DNA of 9,495 nucleotides from Chlamydiota bacterium (GTDB lineage Bacteria > Chlamydiota > Chlamydiia > Chlamydiales > SM23-39), in contig DAIDLB010000198.1 in NCBI GenBank assembly GCA_027449725.1, positions 1 through 9,495 on the forward strand, in the 5' to 3' direction. Below the pieces are notes generated by a model that worked only from the letters and a program-made list of their open reading frames with translations, did not search any database and had not been told where the DNA came from. Shown piece by piece: positions 1 through 6,622 of this stretch (its first letter is position 1; every line of letters starts with the position of its first letter). The position numbers and the translations under genes were made by a program.

Positions 1-128
1 ATGTCAATCCTTCCTGCGCGCGGTATATCGTCATCAACCGGAGGCTGATAGACAGCAAATCCGGCAATTGAGGCTATCGCATGTACCCACGCTCGGCTGA
101 ATTGTTCCTTTCGAAGGTTCGGGTGCAT
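1..128 (-). CDS. Partial gene, possible DUF4365-family protein (N-terminus only)
   Basis: Read on the minus strand, an ATG at 128-126 opens a frame that stays open to the window edge (about 42 codons), and an in-frame TAA lies two codons before the ATG, so this ATG is the first possible start. The visible protein begins MHPNLRKEQFSRAWVHAIAS and continues through AGFAVYQPPVDDD. The pattern R-K-E-Q-F-S-x-A-x-V-x-A-x-A followed by an A-G-F and P-x-V-D-D-D stretch resembles the N-terminus of DUF4365 proteins, which carry an acidic nuclease-like core. That comparison is from memory, and only the first fifth or so of the protein is visible. No good Shine-Dalgarno precedes it. It is divergent from the rest of the window and separated from the rightward promoter by about 100 bases. 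Function is not established. Confidence 0.45.
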   Translation of the reverse strand, partial: MHPNLRKEQFSRAWVHAIASIAGFAVYQPPVDDDIPRAGRID

Positions 129-226
129 TGCTTAATCTGAATGAGAGAGACGATTTTCGCTCATAAGCCTAATTTTAGACAAGTCCGGCATGTCCAAAAA
201 CACCCCGCATCAATAAATGTCTTTAA

Positions 227-255
227 TTGATATTAAGTTATAAATATAGTATAAT
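227..255 (+). promoter_or_regulatory. Near-consensus sigma-70 promoter
   Basis: TTGATA at 227-232 and TATAAT at 250-255 are separated by exactly 17 bases, inside an A+T-rich stretch. This is one mismatch from the sigma-70 consensus, so a transcript starting around 262 is expected. It points toward 282 onward and could serve the gene at 578 and possibly murG and the operon beyond, since I see no obvious terminator in between. Confidence 0.7.
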
Positions 256-577
256 AGTCGTTTAAAAAATCGGAATTACCTGTGTCTATAGTTTCGGAAT
301 CTGTTGGGAAGGCATCCGAGCCTGAGGTCTGGTTTTGCAGGAAGGTTCCGGGGAGGGGTTCGTCTCTGGCCAGCCACCTCAATCCAAGTAATTTTTTGAA
401 CACGCAAGGAGAGCCGCCGAAACCGCTCAGGGCATTGGCGCTAGACACGCCGATTCCGAATCTGGGAATCGGCAAGAAGCAGTATGCCCACCAGGTTGGG
501 GATATGCTGATCGGGGGGACCGAGCTCGAAGGATCGTCTCTCAGGGCCACATCCGCCTATTTGGTTCGCCAACTCGA
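256..577 (+). other. Open but uninterpreted stretch downstream of the promoter
   Basis: A plus-strand frame can be read from a GTG at 282 (weak GGA seven bases before it) to a stop at 734. Beyond about position 590 it only shadows the Gln-rich coding frame of the next gene: its tail becomes Arg/Ser/Lys rich, as expected for an out-of-frame reading. The first 100 or so residues (ending around L-V-R-Q-L-D-W) match no family I recognise and lack an obvious hydrophobic core. Overlapping minus-strand frames are also open here, so openness alone is weak evidence. It could be the 5' part of the following gene separated by a frameshift, the end of an inserted element, an untranslated leader or a degraded gene. 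Confidence 0.3.
449..473. repeat. Perfect 9-bp inverted repeat
   Basis: GCCGATTCC (449-457) and GGAATCGGC (465-473) are exact reverse complements around a 7-base loop. The transcript could form a stable stem-loop. No T tract follows, so it is not a standard intrinsic terminator. It sits in the uninterpreted stretch downstream of the promoter. Confidence 0.5.
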
Positions 578-1327
578 TTGGCTGGCTGCGCCCAGGCGAG
601 TGTGCAGAACCAGTCCCAAGTGCAAAACGAGCAGCAGCGGCAGGTGCAAATCGCGCTGCAAAAGCAGCTCCAAGTGGAATGGGATGCCTATCAAAAAGAA
701 GAGGGAGGGAGTGTTTATATGGAAGTTCCTCTGACAGTGAAGCAGATAGAGTATCCCAACTTTCCAAATCAGCTTTTCCGGCGGCTCCCCTCTTTATACT
801 CCCTCTTGAAAGAATATGGCCCCGATTCTTCTCATTCCTTTATCTATCAACATCCCTATCATGAGGCATTCGATCGCGATCTTCTGATCAGCGAAAACTT
901 GGCCCACACGCTAAAGGAACATCTCCCCGTCTTCCACCCGAACCAGAAGCGGGCAGACCAGCAGCTGGTCCTTCTCAAAGAGGGGCGGCTTCAGGTGATC
1001 TTGCTCTCAATCTTTGACGCGGCGTTTTTCAAAATATATTTGGAGGTGAAGCAGCCGGACAACATGTGGCTGATCCATCCGAATGGCCGCGAGATCTCCT
1101 CGCATCCGCACCGCCCGCTCTCGGCGGAAGAGGCGAAAAAACTGGAGCGCTTCCTGCTCCAAATCGCCCTCTTCAATGGCGACGCCAGTTATCTCTACGC
1201 GCACGGTGCTGCTTTCTCTTCCTGGCTCAAGGAGTCGGCCCGCGACATTAAATTGCAATTTTTGGGATTGAAAGTATTGAACGACCCGATCCAAAAAGAG
1301 ATTTTTTTCCGGCATCTCGCTTTGTAA
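578..1327 (+). CDS. Unrecognised protein with Gln-rich N-terminus; possible C-terminal remnant of a larger protein
   Basis: The frame is 249 residues if read from the TTG at 578. It is probably coding: it starts with a Gln/Asn-rich segment (QNQSQVQNEQQRQVQ) and continues as a normal mixed globular sequence to TAA at 1325. The start is uncertain. No ATG occurs upstream in frame back to a stop at 389. An internal ATG at 719 has an excellent GGGAGGGAG seven bases before it and would give 202 residues. Segments such as LQVILLSIFDAAFFKIYL, MWLIHPNG and LFNGDASYL remind me of the C-terminal part of very large DUF3638-type proteins found in Chlamydiae, which also carry Gln-rich linkers. If so, this is a truncated remnant, but that is memory-based inference. 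It ends 24 bases before murG on the same strand. There is no signal peptide or membrane segment. Confidence 0.6.
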   Translation: MAGCAQASVQNQSQVQNEQQRQVQIALQKQLQVEWDAYQKEEGGSVYMEVPLTVKQIEYPNFPNQLFRRLPSLYSLLKEYGPDSSHSFIYQHPYHEAFDRDLLISENLAHTLKEHLPVFHPNQKRADQQLVLLKEGRLQVILLSIFDAAFFKIYLEVKQPDNMWLIHPNGREISSHPHRPLSAEEAKKLERFLLQIALFNGDASYLYAHGAAFSSWLKESARDIKLQFLGLKVLNDPIQKEIFFRHLAL

Positions 1328-1351
1328 TCCCAAACTTCTTACACTTGGGTC

Positions 1352-2401
1352 GTGAAAAAACAGAAAATCGTCATCGCGGCGGGAGGGACGGGCGGCCATC
1401 TGTTGCCGGCGCAGCAACTCGCGCTTCTCCTGGAACAGGAGGCCGAGATCCTCTTCGCCGGGCATGGACTCGAACGCTCCCCCTTCTTTCAGCGCAATCG
1501 GTTTCCCTTCCACCCAATCGATGCGGCGCCTCTCCGCTTCTCTCTCAAGGCCCTGCTCCGTTTTGCCAGCGTCTCCTGCCGCTCGATTGGACAATCCATC
1601 TCCCTTCTCCACTCCTTCCGCCCCGACCTCGTCATCGGCTTTGGAAGTTTTCACGCCTTCCCTGTTTTAGCGGCAGCGGCGCTGCTCCGAAAAAAAATCG
1701 CCCTGTTCGAGGCCAATTGCCAGCTTGGCAAGGTCAACCGCCTCTTTTCCCCTTTTGCCCATTTGCTTGCGGCGCAGTTCCCCTTTTCTAAGAAGGCGGA
1801 GCTGGTCCCTCTCCTTCCCTGGAAAGAGCGGCGCGCCCCCTGGGAGCGAAAAGCCGCGCTGGAAAAATACAAGCTCGACCCGGACAAAAAGACATGCCTT
1901 GTGTTTGGCGGGTCGCAGGGGGCTTTGTTTTTAAACCGGATCGCGCCTTTGATTCTCCACGACTCCATGCAAGCGATCCATCTTGCGGGGAAAGAGGAGC
2001 GAGTCGAAGAGGTCAAAGATGCGTACGCGAAACGGGGCTTGATTGCCGCCGTCAAGGCGTATGAAGAGGAGATGGAGAGCGCTTACGCCGCCGCCGACGT
2101 GGCGTTTTGCCGCTCGGGCGCTTCGACGGTGGCCGAGTTGATCGCGCATCAAGTTCCGGCCCTCATGGTTCCGTATCCGTTTTCCACAGATGGCCATCAG
2201 ATCGCCAACGGCCGCTTCTTGGCGAAAATCGTCGGCGGGGGGATAATGGCTCTGGAGTGCGAGGCAACGCCCGAAGTTCTTTCCGCCCAGCTCAAAGCTC
2301 TATTGGACCGGGCAAAAGAGTGTAAAGGGGCGCTTGGCGCGTACGCCAAAGAATGCAGGGGCAGAGAGAGCCTGGCAGCCAAAATTACGAGGGGGCTATG
2401 A
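1352..2401 (+). CDS. murG: UDP-GlcNAc:undecaprenyl-PP-MurNAc-pentapeptide GlcNAc transferase MurG
   Basis: This 349-residue protein has the length and landmarks of MurG, the peripheral inner-membrane enzyme that adds GlcNAc to lipid I to make lipid II. The first glycine-rich loop is GGTGGHLLPA at residues 11-20. The second-domain glycine-rich loop is VFGGSQGA at 184-191, followed by an Asn. The UDP-GlcNAc-binding region reads CRSGASTVAE at 253-262, then VPYPFSTDGHQIANG near 275-287. The start is a GTG at 1352, chosen because MKKQKIVIAAGGTGGH begins exactly as MurG proteins do. Its ribosome binding site is poor. The stop overlaps the murC start (ATGA at 2398-2401). In Chlamydia ftsW precedes murG, as I recall, but here an unrelated hypothetical gene does, so the cluster's upstream half has been lost or moved. 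Confidence 0.95.
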   Translation: MKKQKIVIAAGGTGGHLLPAQQLALLLEQEAEILFAGHGLERSPFFQRNRFPFHPIDAAPLRFSLKALLRFASVSCRSIGQSISLLHSFRPDLVIGFGSFHAFPVLAAAALLRKKIALFEANCQLGKVNRLFSPFAHLLAAQFPFSKKAELVPLLPWKERRAPWERKAALEKYKLDPDKKTCLVFGGSQGALFLNRIAPLILHDSMQAIHLAGKEERVEEVKDAYAKRGLIAAVKAYEEEMESAYAAADVAFCRSGASTVAELIAHQVPALMVPYPFSTDGHQIANGRFLAKIVGGGIMALECEATPEVLSAQLKALLDRAKECKGALGAYAKECRGRESLAAKITRGL

Positions 2402-4749
2402 GTTATCATTTGATCGGGATGGGCGGCATCGGCATGAGCGCTTTGGCCCGCATTTTATTGCAGCGGGGCGAGAAGGTGAAGGGGAGCGATATCCGCTCGA
2501 GCGCGCTTCTCGAGCAATTGAGGGCGGAGGGGGCGGACGTCGACATCGGCCAGAGCGGTAACATGATCCAAGAAGGAGATACAATTGTTTACAGCACCGA
2601 TATCAAGCCCGATAACGTGGAAATGAAACAGGCCGTTTCCCTTGGGCTGCCCCTCTTGCACAGGTCCGATCTTCTCGACAGGCTTTTTGGCCCCCAAAAA
2701 CCTCTCCTCGTCACCGGAACGCATGGAAAGACAACGACGACAGCCCTCCTGACGGCCGTTTTGATTGAGGCGGGGATCGATCCGTCCTTTGTCATTGGCG
2801 GCACTCTCCGCTCGCTCAATACGAATGGACGTGCGGGAAGGGGGCCCTATTTTGTCGCCGAAGCCGACGAGAGCGATGGCTCTTTTCTCAAGACAAAAGC
2901 GCATGGCGCCATCGTAACGAACCTCGAAGCGGAGCATCTCAGCCACTGGAAGACGATGGACGCCCTTCGGCAGGCGTTTGCCCGGTTTTGCTATCAGACC
3001 GAAACGCTCGTTTGGTGCTGCGACGACCCCGAGCTTTGCAAACTCGCTCCGAAAGGCGCCTCCTACGGCTTTTCGGAGAAGGCCGATTGGCCTATCACCC
3101 GTTTTGTTGCAACGGAAAACGGGGTGCTATTCGATCTGGCCGGATATGAAGGAATCGAGCTGGCCCTCTTCGGGAAGCACAACGCGCAAAATGGCGCTGC
3201 CGTCTTCGCCCTTGCCAGGAGTCTTGGCGTAGATGAACAGGCGATCCGCCGCGCCTTCCGCTCTTTTAGCGGCACAGCGAGGCGGCTTGAGTTTCTCGGG
3301 GCCGCCCAAAATATCGAGGTCTACGACGACTATGGCCACCATCCGACGGAAATCCGCGAGACGCTCTCGGCCTTCCGGAGCCGGATCGGGGAGAGGCGGC
3401 TCGTTGCCCTCTTCCAGCCCCACCGCTATAGCCGCGTGCGGGACCTCTTCGAAGATTTCCTCTCGTGCTTTTCGGAGGCCGACGAACTCGTTCTAACCGA
3501 GATTTACGCGGCCGGAGAGGCTCCGATCGAAGGGATCAGCTCGGAGGCTCTCTATGAGCGCCTATCCAAAACGCTCGGGAAAAAAGTCCGCCTTTTTCTC
3601 CGGGGGGAGTTGGAGGAAGAGGTAAGTTCGTTTCTTCGTCCGGGAGACGCCGTCATTACCTTCGGAGCGGGGGACATCACCTTTGCAGGCAAAATTCTTT
3701 TGGACAAGGTCCGGGACCGGCAGCCTAAGCTTACGGTCGGCGTCTTGTTCGGCGGCGCTTCTGCCGAGCATGACGTGGCGTTGATGTCGGCCAAAAACGT
3801 GCTCCGCCATCTCGATCCGGCGCTCTACACGATCAAATCCTTCGGAGTGAGCAGGGAAGGGGAGTGGGTCTTTGGCGAAGGGGCGTATGAGAGCGTTTCG
3901 CAAAAAAAACGGCCCGATCGAAAATTTTCGGCCCAGCTCATCGAGGAGCTGAGCACATGCGATGTCTGTATCCCCGTCTTTCATGGGCCGCGAGGCGAGG
4001 ACGGCATGATCCAGGGACTTCTTGAGACGCTGGACATTCCCTATGCGGGATGCGATTACCGCTCTGCCGCCCTTTGCATGCACAAAGGATGGACCAAGCA
4101 AGTCGCCTTGATGAACGGGATTCCGACGGCCCCCTTTTTCGAATGGCCCCTTTCCTTTTGGAAAGAGAGACCGGAAGCCTTGCTCGAAAAAATCGAGTCC
4201 GACCTTGCCTATCCTGTCTGGATCAAGGCGGTCCACCTGGGTTCGAGCATTGGCGTGAAGAGGGCCGCCTCGCCAGCGGAGGCGCTCGAAGCAGCCGCTC
4301 TCGCCTTTTCTTTTGACGATACGGTCATCGTCGAAAAAGAGATCGTCGGCCGCGAGATCGAATTTGCGATGCTCGGCAACGACAGGGTTCGCGTCGGCGC
4401 GCCGGGAGAGATCCTCAGCAAAGGGCAGTTCTACGACTACAAGAGCAAATACGGGGCTTTGGCAATGCCGGCGGAGGTTCCGGCCGCCTTGACCCCCCTG
4501 GAGGCAGAGACGGGAATCGATTTGGCCCAGCGGGTGTACCGCGCATGCGGCTGCGCGGTCCTAGCGCGGATCGATTTTTTCCTCGACCGGAACGGGTTTT
4601 ATTGGCTCAACGAGGTCAACCCTTTCCCCGGCTTAACCGATACGAGCCCCTATCCGCAAATGTGGAAGGCGGCCGGGATTGGCTGGCGGGAGCTTTGCAA
4701 TGAGTGGATCATCCTCGCTCTGCACCGCCACCGGAGGGCGATTCGATGA
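2398..4749 (+). CDS. murC/ddl: MurC/Ddl fusion: UDP-MurNAc--L-alanine ligase and D-alanine--D-alanine ligase
   Basis: A 783-residue bifunctional cytoplasmic enzyme. Residues 1 to about 440 are MurC: N-terminal MSYHLIGMGGIGMS, the ATP loop GTHGKTTT at 107-114, then AEADESDGSFL, HLSHW, GKHNAQN, and YDDYGHHPTE at 309-318. Residues from about 445 are Ddl, an ATP-grasp ligase: FGGASAEHD with the substrate Glu at 457, HGPRGEDG at 529-536, KAVHLGSSIG, FYDYKSKY, ARIDFF and NEVNPFPGLTDTS. The residues I know as catalytic or substrate-binding in E. coli DdlB all appear to be present. The usual VKP in the ATP-grasp is IKA here. The fusion is typical of Chlamydiae. The start at 2398 is chosen over in-frame codons further upstream because GAGGGGG lies just before it and the MurC N-terminus begins there. 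It overlaps murG by 4 bases and the next gene by 4 bases. Confidence 0.95.
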   Translation: MSYHLIGMGGIGMSALARILLQRGEKVKGSDIRSSALLEQLRAEGADVDIGQSGNMIQEGDTIVYSTDIKPDNVEMKQAVSLGLPLLHRSDLLDRLFGPQKPLLVTGTHGKTTTTALLTAVLIEAGIDPSFVIGGTLRSLNTNGRAGRGPYFVAEADESDGSFLKTKAHGAIVTNLEAEHLSHWKTMDALRQAFARFCYQTETLVWCCDDPELCKLAPKGASYGFSEKADWPITRFVATENGVLFDLAGYEGIELALFGKHNAQNGAAVFALARSLGVDEQAIRRAFRSFSGTARRLEFLGAAQNIEVYDDYGHHPTEIRETLSAFRSRIGERRLVALFQPHRYSRVRDLFEDFLSCFSEADELVLTEIYAAGEAPIEGISSEALYERLSKTLGKKVRLFLRGELEEEVSSFLRPGDAVITFGAGDITFAGKILLDKVRDRQPKLTVGVLFGGASAEHDVALMSAKNVLRHLDPALYTIKSFGVSREGEWVFGEGAYESVSQKKRPDRKFSAQLIEELSTCDVCIPVFHGPRGEDGMIQGLLETLDIPYAGCDYRSAALCMHKGWTKQVALMNGIPTAPFFEWPLSFWKERPEALLEKIESDLAYPVWIKAVHLGSSIGVKRAASPAEALEAAALAFSFDDTVIVEKEIVGREIEFAMLGNDRVRVGAPGEILSKGQFYDYKSKYGALAMPAEVPAALTPLEAETGIDLAQRVYRACGCAVLARIDFFLDRNGFYWLNEVNPFPGLTDTSPYPQMWKAAGIGWRELCNEWIILALHRHRRAIR

Positions 4750-5657
4750 GCCGGGTGCAGTGGAGCTACCGGCAGGCGGCTTTCTGCCTCATCGGTTCAA
4801 CGCTGACCACTTTGCTCCTCAGCACGGGGAGCTACGCCCTCTGGAAGAAAAGCAGGCGGGCCCGTCTGGAGGATAGCCGCCACCGGATCACGGCGATCGT
4901 TCAGACGGGGCCGGAGAAAGAGGCGCTGAAAACGGGCTATCTCGCCGAGCTGCTCGATTTGAGCGTCGATCGGCCGGTCTCTCTCTATGCATTCGATGTC
5001 AACGAAGGAAAAAAGAAGCTCGAAGCCTGTCCGCTAATCGCCTCGGCGTCGCTCCGGCGGATCGATCCCGGGACGCTCTACATCGACTATACCGTACGAA
5101 AACCTCTTGCCCGTCTCGGCGATTACGAAAACGTGGCCCTAGACAAAAGCGGCTACCTGTTTCCTCTCGCCCCTTTTTTTTCGCCTAAAAATTTGCCCGA
5201 GATCTATCTGGGTCTTCCTCCCTTTAGCGGAGAGAAGGATGGAGAGGGGAGGGAAGGGGGACGCTGGCAGACGCCGCTCCAAAACAGGCATCTCCAATTG
5301 GCGTTTGAAATCCTCCGCGCGCTCGATGGCGCCCCTTGGCGCGAAGGGATGCGGATAAAGAGGGTCGATGTGTCGAATGCCCTCGCCCCTTCCTCCGGGC
5401 AGCGGGAGATCGTTCTCATTACCGAAGACGAGGTGCTCTGCAATGGGGGCAAGACGGTCTGCCTCTTTCCGAAGATCCTGAGGCTCCCTTCAAAAAACTA
5501 TGCGGAGCAGCTGAGCAATTTTCTCTCGCTTCGCCGCTCGATGTTGGACGATTATAAGCTGCAGATCGCAAAAATCCACTTTACGGAGCCTATGGTTGAA
5601 TTTGCTCCCCGGATCGTCGATCTCCGCCTCCCGAAACTGGCCTTCATCCAAAACTGA
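4746..5657 (+). CDS. ftsQ: FtsQ-like cell division protein with POTRA domain
   Basis: A 303-residue single-pass membrane protein. It has a short basic N-terminus, a hydrophobic segment at about 11-32, then a basic stretch (KKSRRAR). A POTRA-like domain spans about 48-118: I-T-A-I...TGYLAELLDLS, a central L-Y-A-F-D, P-L-I-A-S-A-S-L, and LYIDYTVRKPLA. It is followed by D-K-S-G-Y-L-F-P and a mixed beta region, the usual FtsQ order. FtsQ connects cytoplasmic and periplasmic division proteins and recruits FtsL/FtsB. Family members diverge strongly, so the assignment leans on architecture and on the position directly after murC/ddl, where ftsQ sits in many bacteria. The start at 4746 is preferred because GGAGGG lies 7 bases upstream and the ATG overlaps the murC/ddl stop in ATGA. 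A longer in-frame reading from 4704 would run deep into ddl. Confidence 0.75.
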   Translation: MSRVQWSYRQAAFCLIGSTLTTLLLSTGSYALWKKSRRARLEDSRHRITAIVQTGPEKEALKTGYLAELLDLSVDRPVSLYAFDVNEGKKKLEACPLIASASLRRIDPGTLYIDYTVRKPLARLGDYENVALDKSGYLFPLAPFFSPKNLPEIYLGLPPFSGEKDGEGREGGRWQTPLQNRHLQLAFEILRALDGAPWREGMRIKRVDVSNALAPSSGQREIVLITEDEVLCNGGKTVCLFPKILRLPSKNYAEQLSNFLSLRRSMLDDYKLQIAKIHFTEPMVEFAPRIVDLRLPKLAFIQN

Positions 5658-5666
5658 GAATTTTCT

Positions 5667-5981
5667 ATGAAACCAATCGTCATTCTCTGGACTTGCAAAG
5701 ACACCTCCGAGGCAAAACGGATCGCCCAAGTTCTTCTGGAAGAGCGGCTGATCGCCTGCGCCTCGATCGTCCCGCAGGTCCTGTCGCTGTTTTCCTGGCA
5801 GGGGAAGATCGAAACGGCGGAGGAGTGCAAGGTATTTCTGAAGTCGGATGCGCGCCATTTCGAGGCCGTCAAAGAAAAAATTCTTTTGCATTGCAGCTAT
5901 GAGGTGCCGGAAATTTTAGAGCTTGAGGTGGACCGCGGAAACCCCGCTTATCTATCCTGGCTGCAAAGCGAATTGCATTGA
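5667..5981 (+). CDS. cutA: CutA1-family protein
   Basis: This 104-residue protein matches the CutA1 family over its full length: ILWTCKDTSEAKRIAQVLLE near the start, ERLIACASIVP at 26-36, FSWQGKIE at 42-49, and SYEVPEILEL then GNPAYLSWL near the C-terminus. CutA1 proteins are small, very stable trimers with a PII-like fold. They were originally linked to divalent-cation tolerance in E. coli, but their biochemical role is unsettled in most bacteria. It starts 9 bases after the ftsQ-like stop, with no convincing Shine-Dalgarno, so reinitiation or coupling with the preceding gene is likely. In Chlamydia a cutA-like gene also neighbours murC/ddl as far as I recall. Confidence 0.9.
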   Translation: MKPIVILWTCKDTSEAKRIAQVLLEERLIACASIVPQVLSLFSWQGKIETAEECKVFLKSDARHFEAVKEKILLHCSYEVPEILELEVDRGNPAYLSWLQSELH

Positions 5982-5997
5982 ATAGTGGCAATGCCGT

Positions 5998-6019
5998 ATT
6001 CTCCGTTTGTAAGGAGAAT
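5998..6019 (+). promoter_or_regulatory. Hairpin that sequesters the khpA ribosome binding site
   Basis: ATTCTCC (5998-6004) and GGAGAAT (6013-6019) are perfect 7-bp reverse complements around an 8-base loop. The downstream arm contains most of the AAGGAG Shine-Dalgarno (6011-6016) that lies 7 bases before the khpA ATG. Folding would hide the ribosome binding site, so translation could depend on ribosome passage, temperature, a protein or a small RNA. No T tract follows, so it is not an intrinsic terminator. Confidence 0.55.
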
Positions 6020-6023
6020 TGCT

Positions 6024-6257
6024 ATGGAAGAATTTGTCGCTTATCTTGTAAAAAATATGGTGAACCTTCCCGAGAGCGTCAATGTCCGCTCGATGGAAGG
6101 GCAAAGCGGAACGTTGATTGAAATTCGCGTAGCCCCTGAAGATGTGGGCAAGGTGGTCGGTCGAAAGGGGAATGTGATCCGCTCTCTCCGAACGCTTGCC
6201 ATGACGATCGGCGCCCGGCTCGGCCGCCGCATCCACCTGGAAATTGTCCAACCTTAA
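6024..6257 (+). CDS. khpA: KH-domain RNA-binding protein KhpA (YlqC family)
   Basis: A 77-residue protein made of a single type II KH fold. The nucleic-acid-binding loop is GRKG at residues 46-49 within VGKVVGRKGNVIRSLR, and the C-terminus is the typical short R-R-I-H-L-E-I-V strand. KhpA proteins bind RNA, often with KhpB, and influence translation, small-RNA function and cell division or envelope synthesis in several bacteria. Placement next to division and cell-wall genes fits that theme, though it usually sits by rpsP/rimM/trmD elsewhere. A GTG at 5985 would add 13 residues. The ATG at 6024 is preferred because of the AAGGAG 7 bases upstream, the canonical MEEFVAYLVK start and the family's normal length. 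Confidence 0.9.
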   Translation: MEEFVAYLVKNMVNLPESVNVRSMEGQSGTLIEIRVAPEDVGKVVGRKGNVIRSLRTLAMTIGARLGRRIHLEIVQP

Positions 6258-6268
6258 GGAAAAACTCT

Positions 6269-6622
6269 ATGAGCGTCGGCCTGCATGTTGAACTGGAAGA
6301 GATCGATCGGAAAATTATCTTGCGCCTCGACGGCAGGCTCGATGCTGCGACGACGCCCGTCCTTGAAAGGAAGATCGACTCGCTGATTGACGAACACCGC
6401 GTCCATCTGCTTCTCGACTTTCTCCACATCGACTACCTCAGCAGCGCGGGGATGCGGCTTCTCCTCTCGGCGGCGAAGAAATTGAAGGCGAAAAAAGGGG
6501 TGCTCCTCCTTTTTTCGGTCACGGAAGATGTGATGGAGATCATCAAGCTGGCCGGGTTCGACAGGATCCTGCAGATTTTTGAATCCGAGCAGGAAGCATT
6601 GCAGCACACTCCCCGAGAATGA
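6269..6622 (+). CDS. rsbV: STAS-domain anti-sigma-factor antagonist (RsbV-like)
   Basis: A 117-residue protein that is almost entirely one STAS domain: IILRLDGRLDAATTPVLE near 16-33, a buried beta strand VHLLLDF, then the switch segment YLSSAGMRLLL at 56-66. By homology with RsbV/SpoIIAA, a serine in this switch (Ser58 or Ser59) would be phosphorylated by an RsbW-type kinase. The unphosphorylated form would bind that kinase and release its partner. Chlamydiae have an RsbV/RsbW/RsbU partner-switching system. No kinase or phosphatase gene is in this window, so the partners must be elsewhere. AAGGA lies 8 bases before the ATG. The stop overlaps the miaA ATG (ATGA at 6619-6622). Confidence 0.88.
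   Translation: MSVGLHVELEEIDRKIILRLDGRLDAATTPVLERKIDSLIDEHRVHLLLDFLHIDYLSSAGMRLLLSAAKKLKAKKGVLLLFSVTEDVMEIIKLAGFDRILQIFESEQEALQHTPRE

Noticed and set aside
578..589. L-A-G-C at the start of the 578 frame as a lipoprotein lipobox
   Set aside because: No hydrophobic signal segment precedes it in frame. The upstream codons are charged and polar, with no start codon.
2353..2397. In-frame extension of MurC/Ddl starting at 2353
   Set aside because: It lies inside murG, has no MurC similarity, and the ATG at 2398 has a strong RBS and the canonical MurC N-terminus.
4704..4745. Upstream start for the FtsQ-like gene
   Set aside because: It would overlap ddl by more than 40 bases. The ATG at 4746 has GGAGGG and the usual ATGA coupling.
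5985..6023. GTG at 5985 as an N-terminal extension of the KH protein
   Set aside because: The ATG at 6024 has an AAGGAG at proper spacing and gives the family's normal length. The added 13 codons read through the hairpin and are not KhpA-like.
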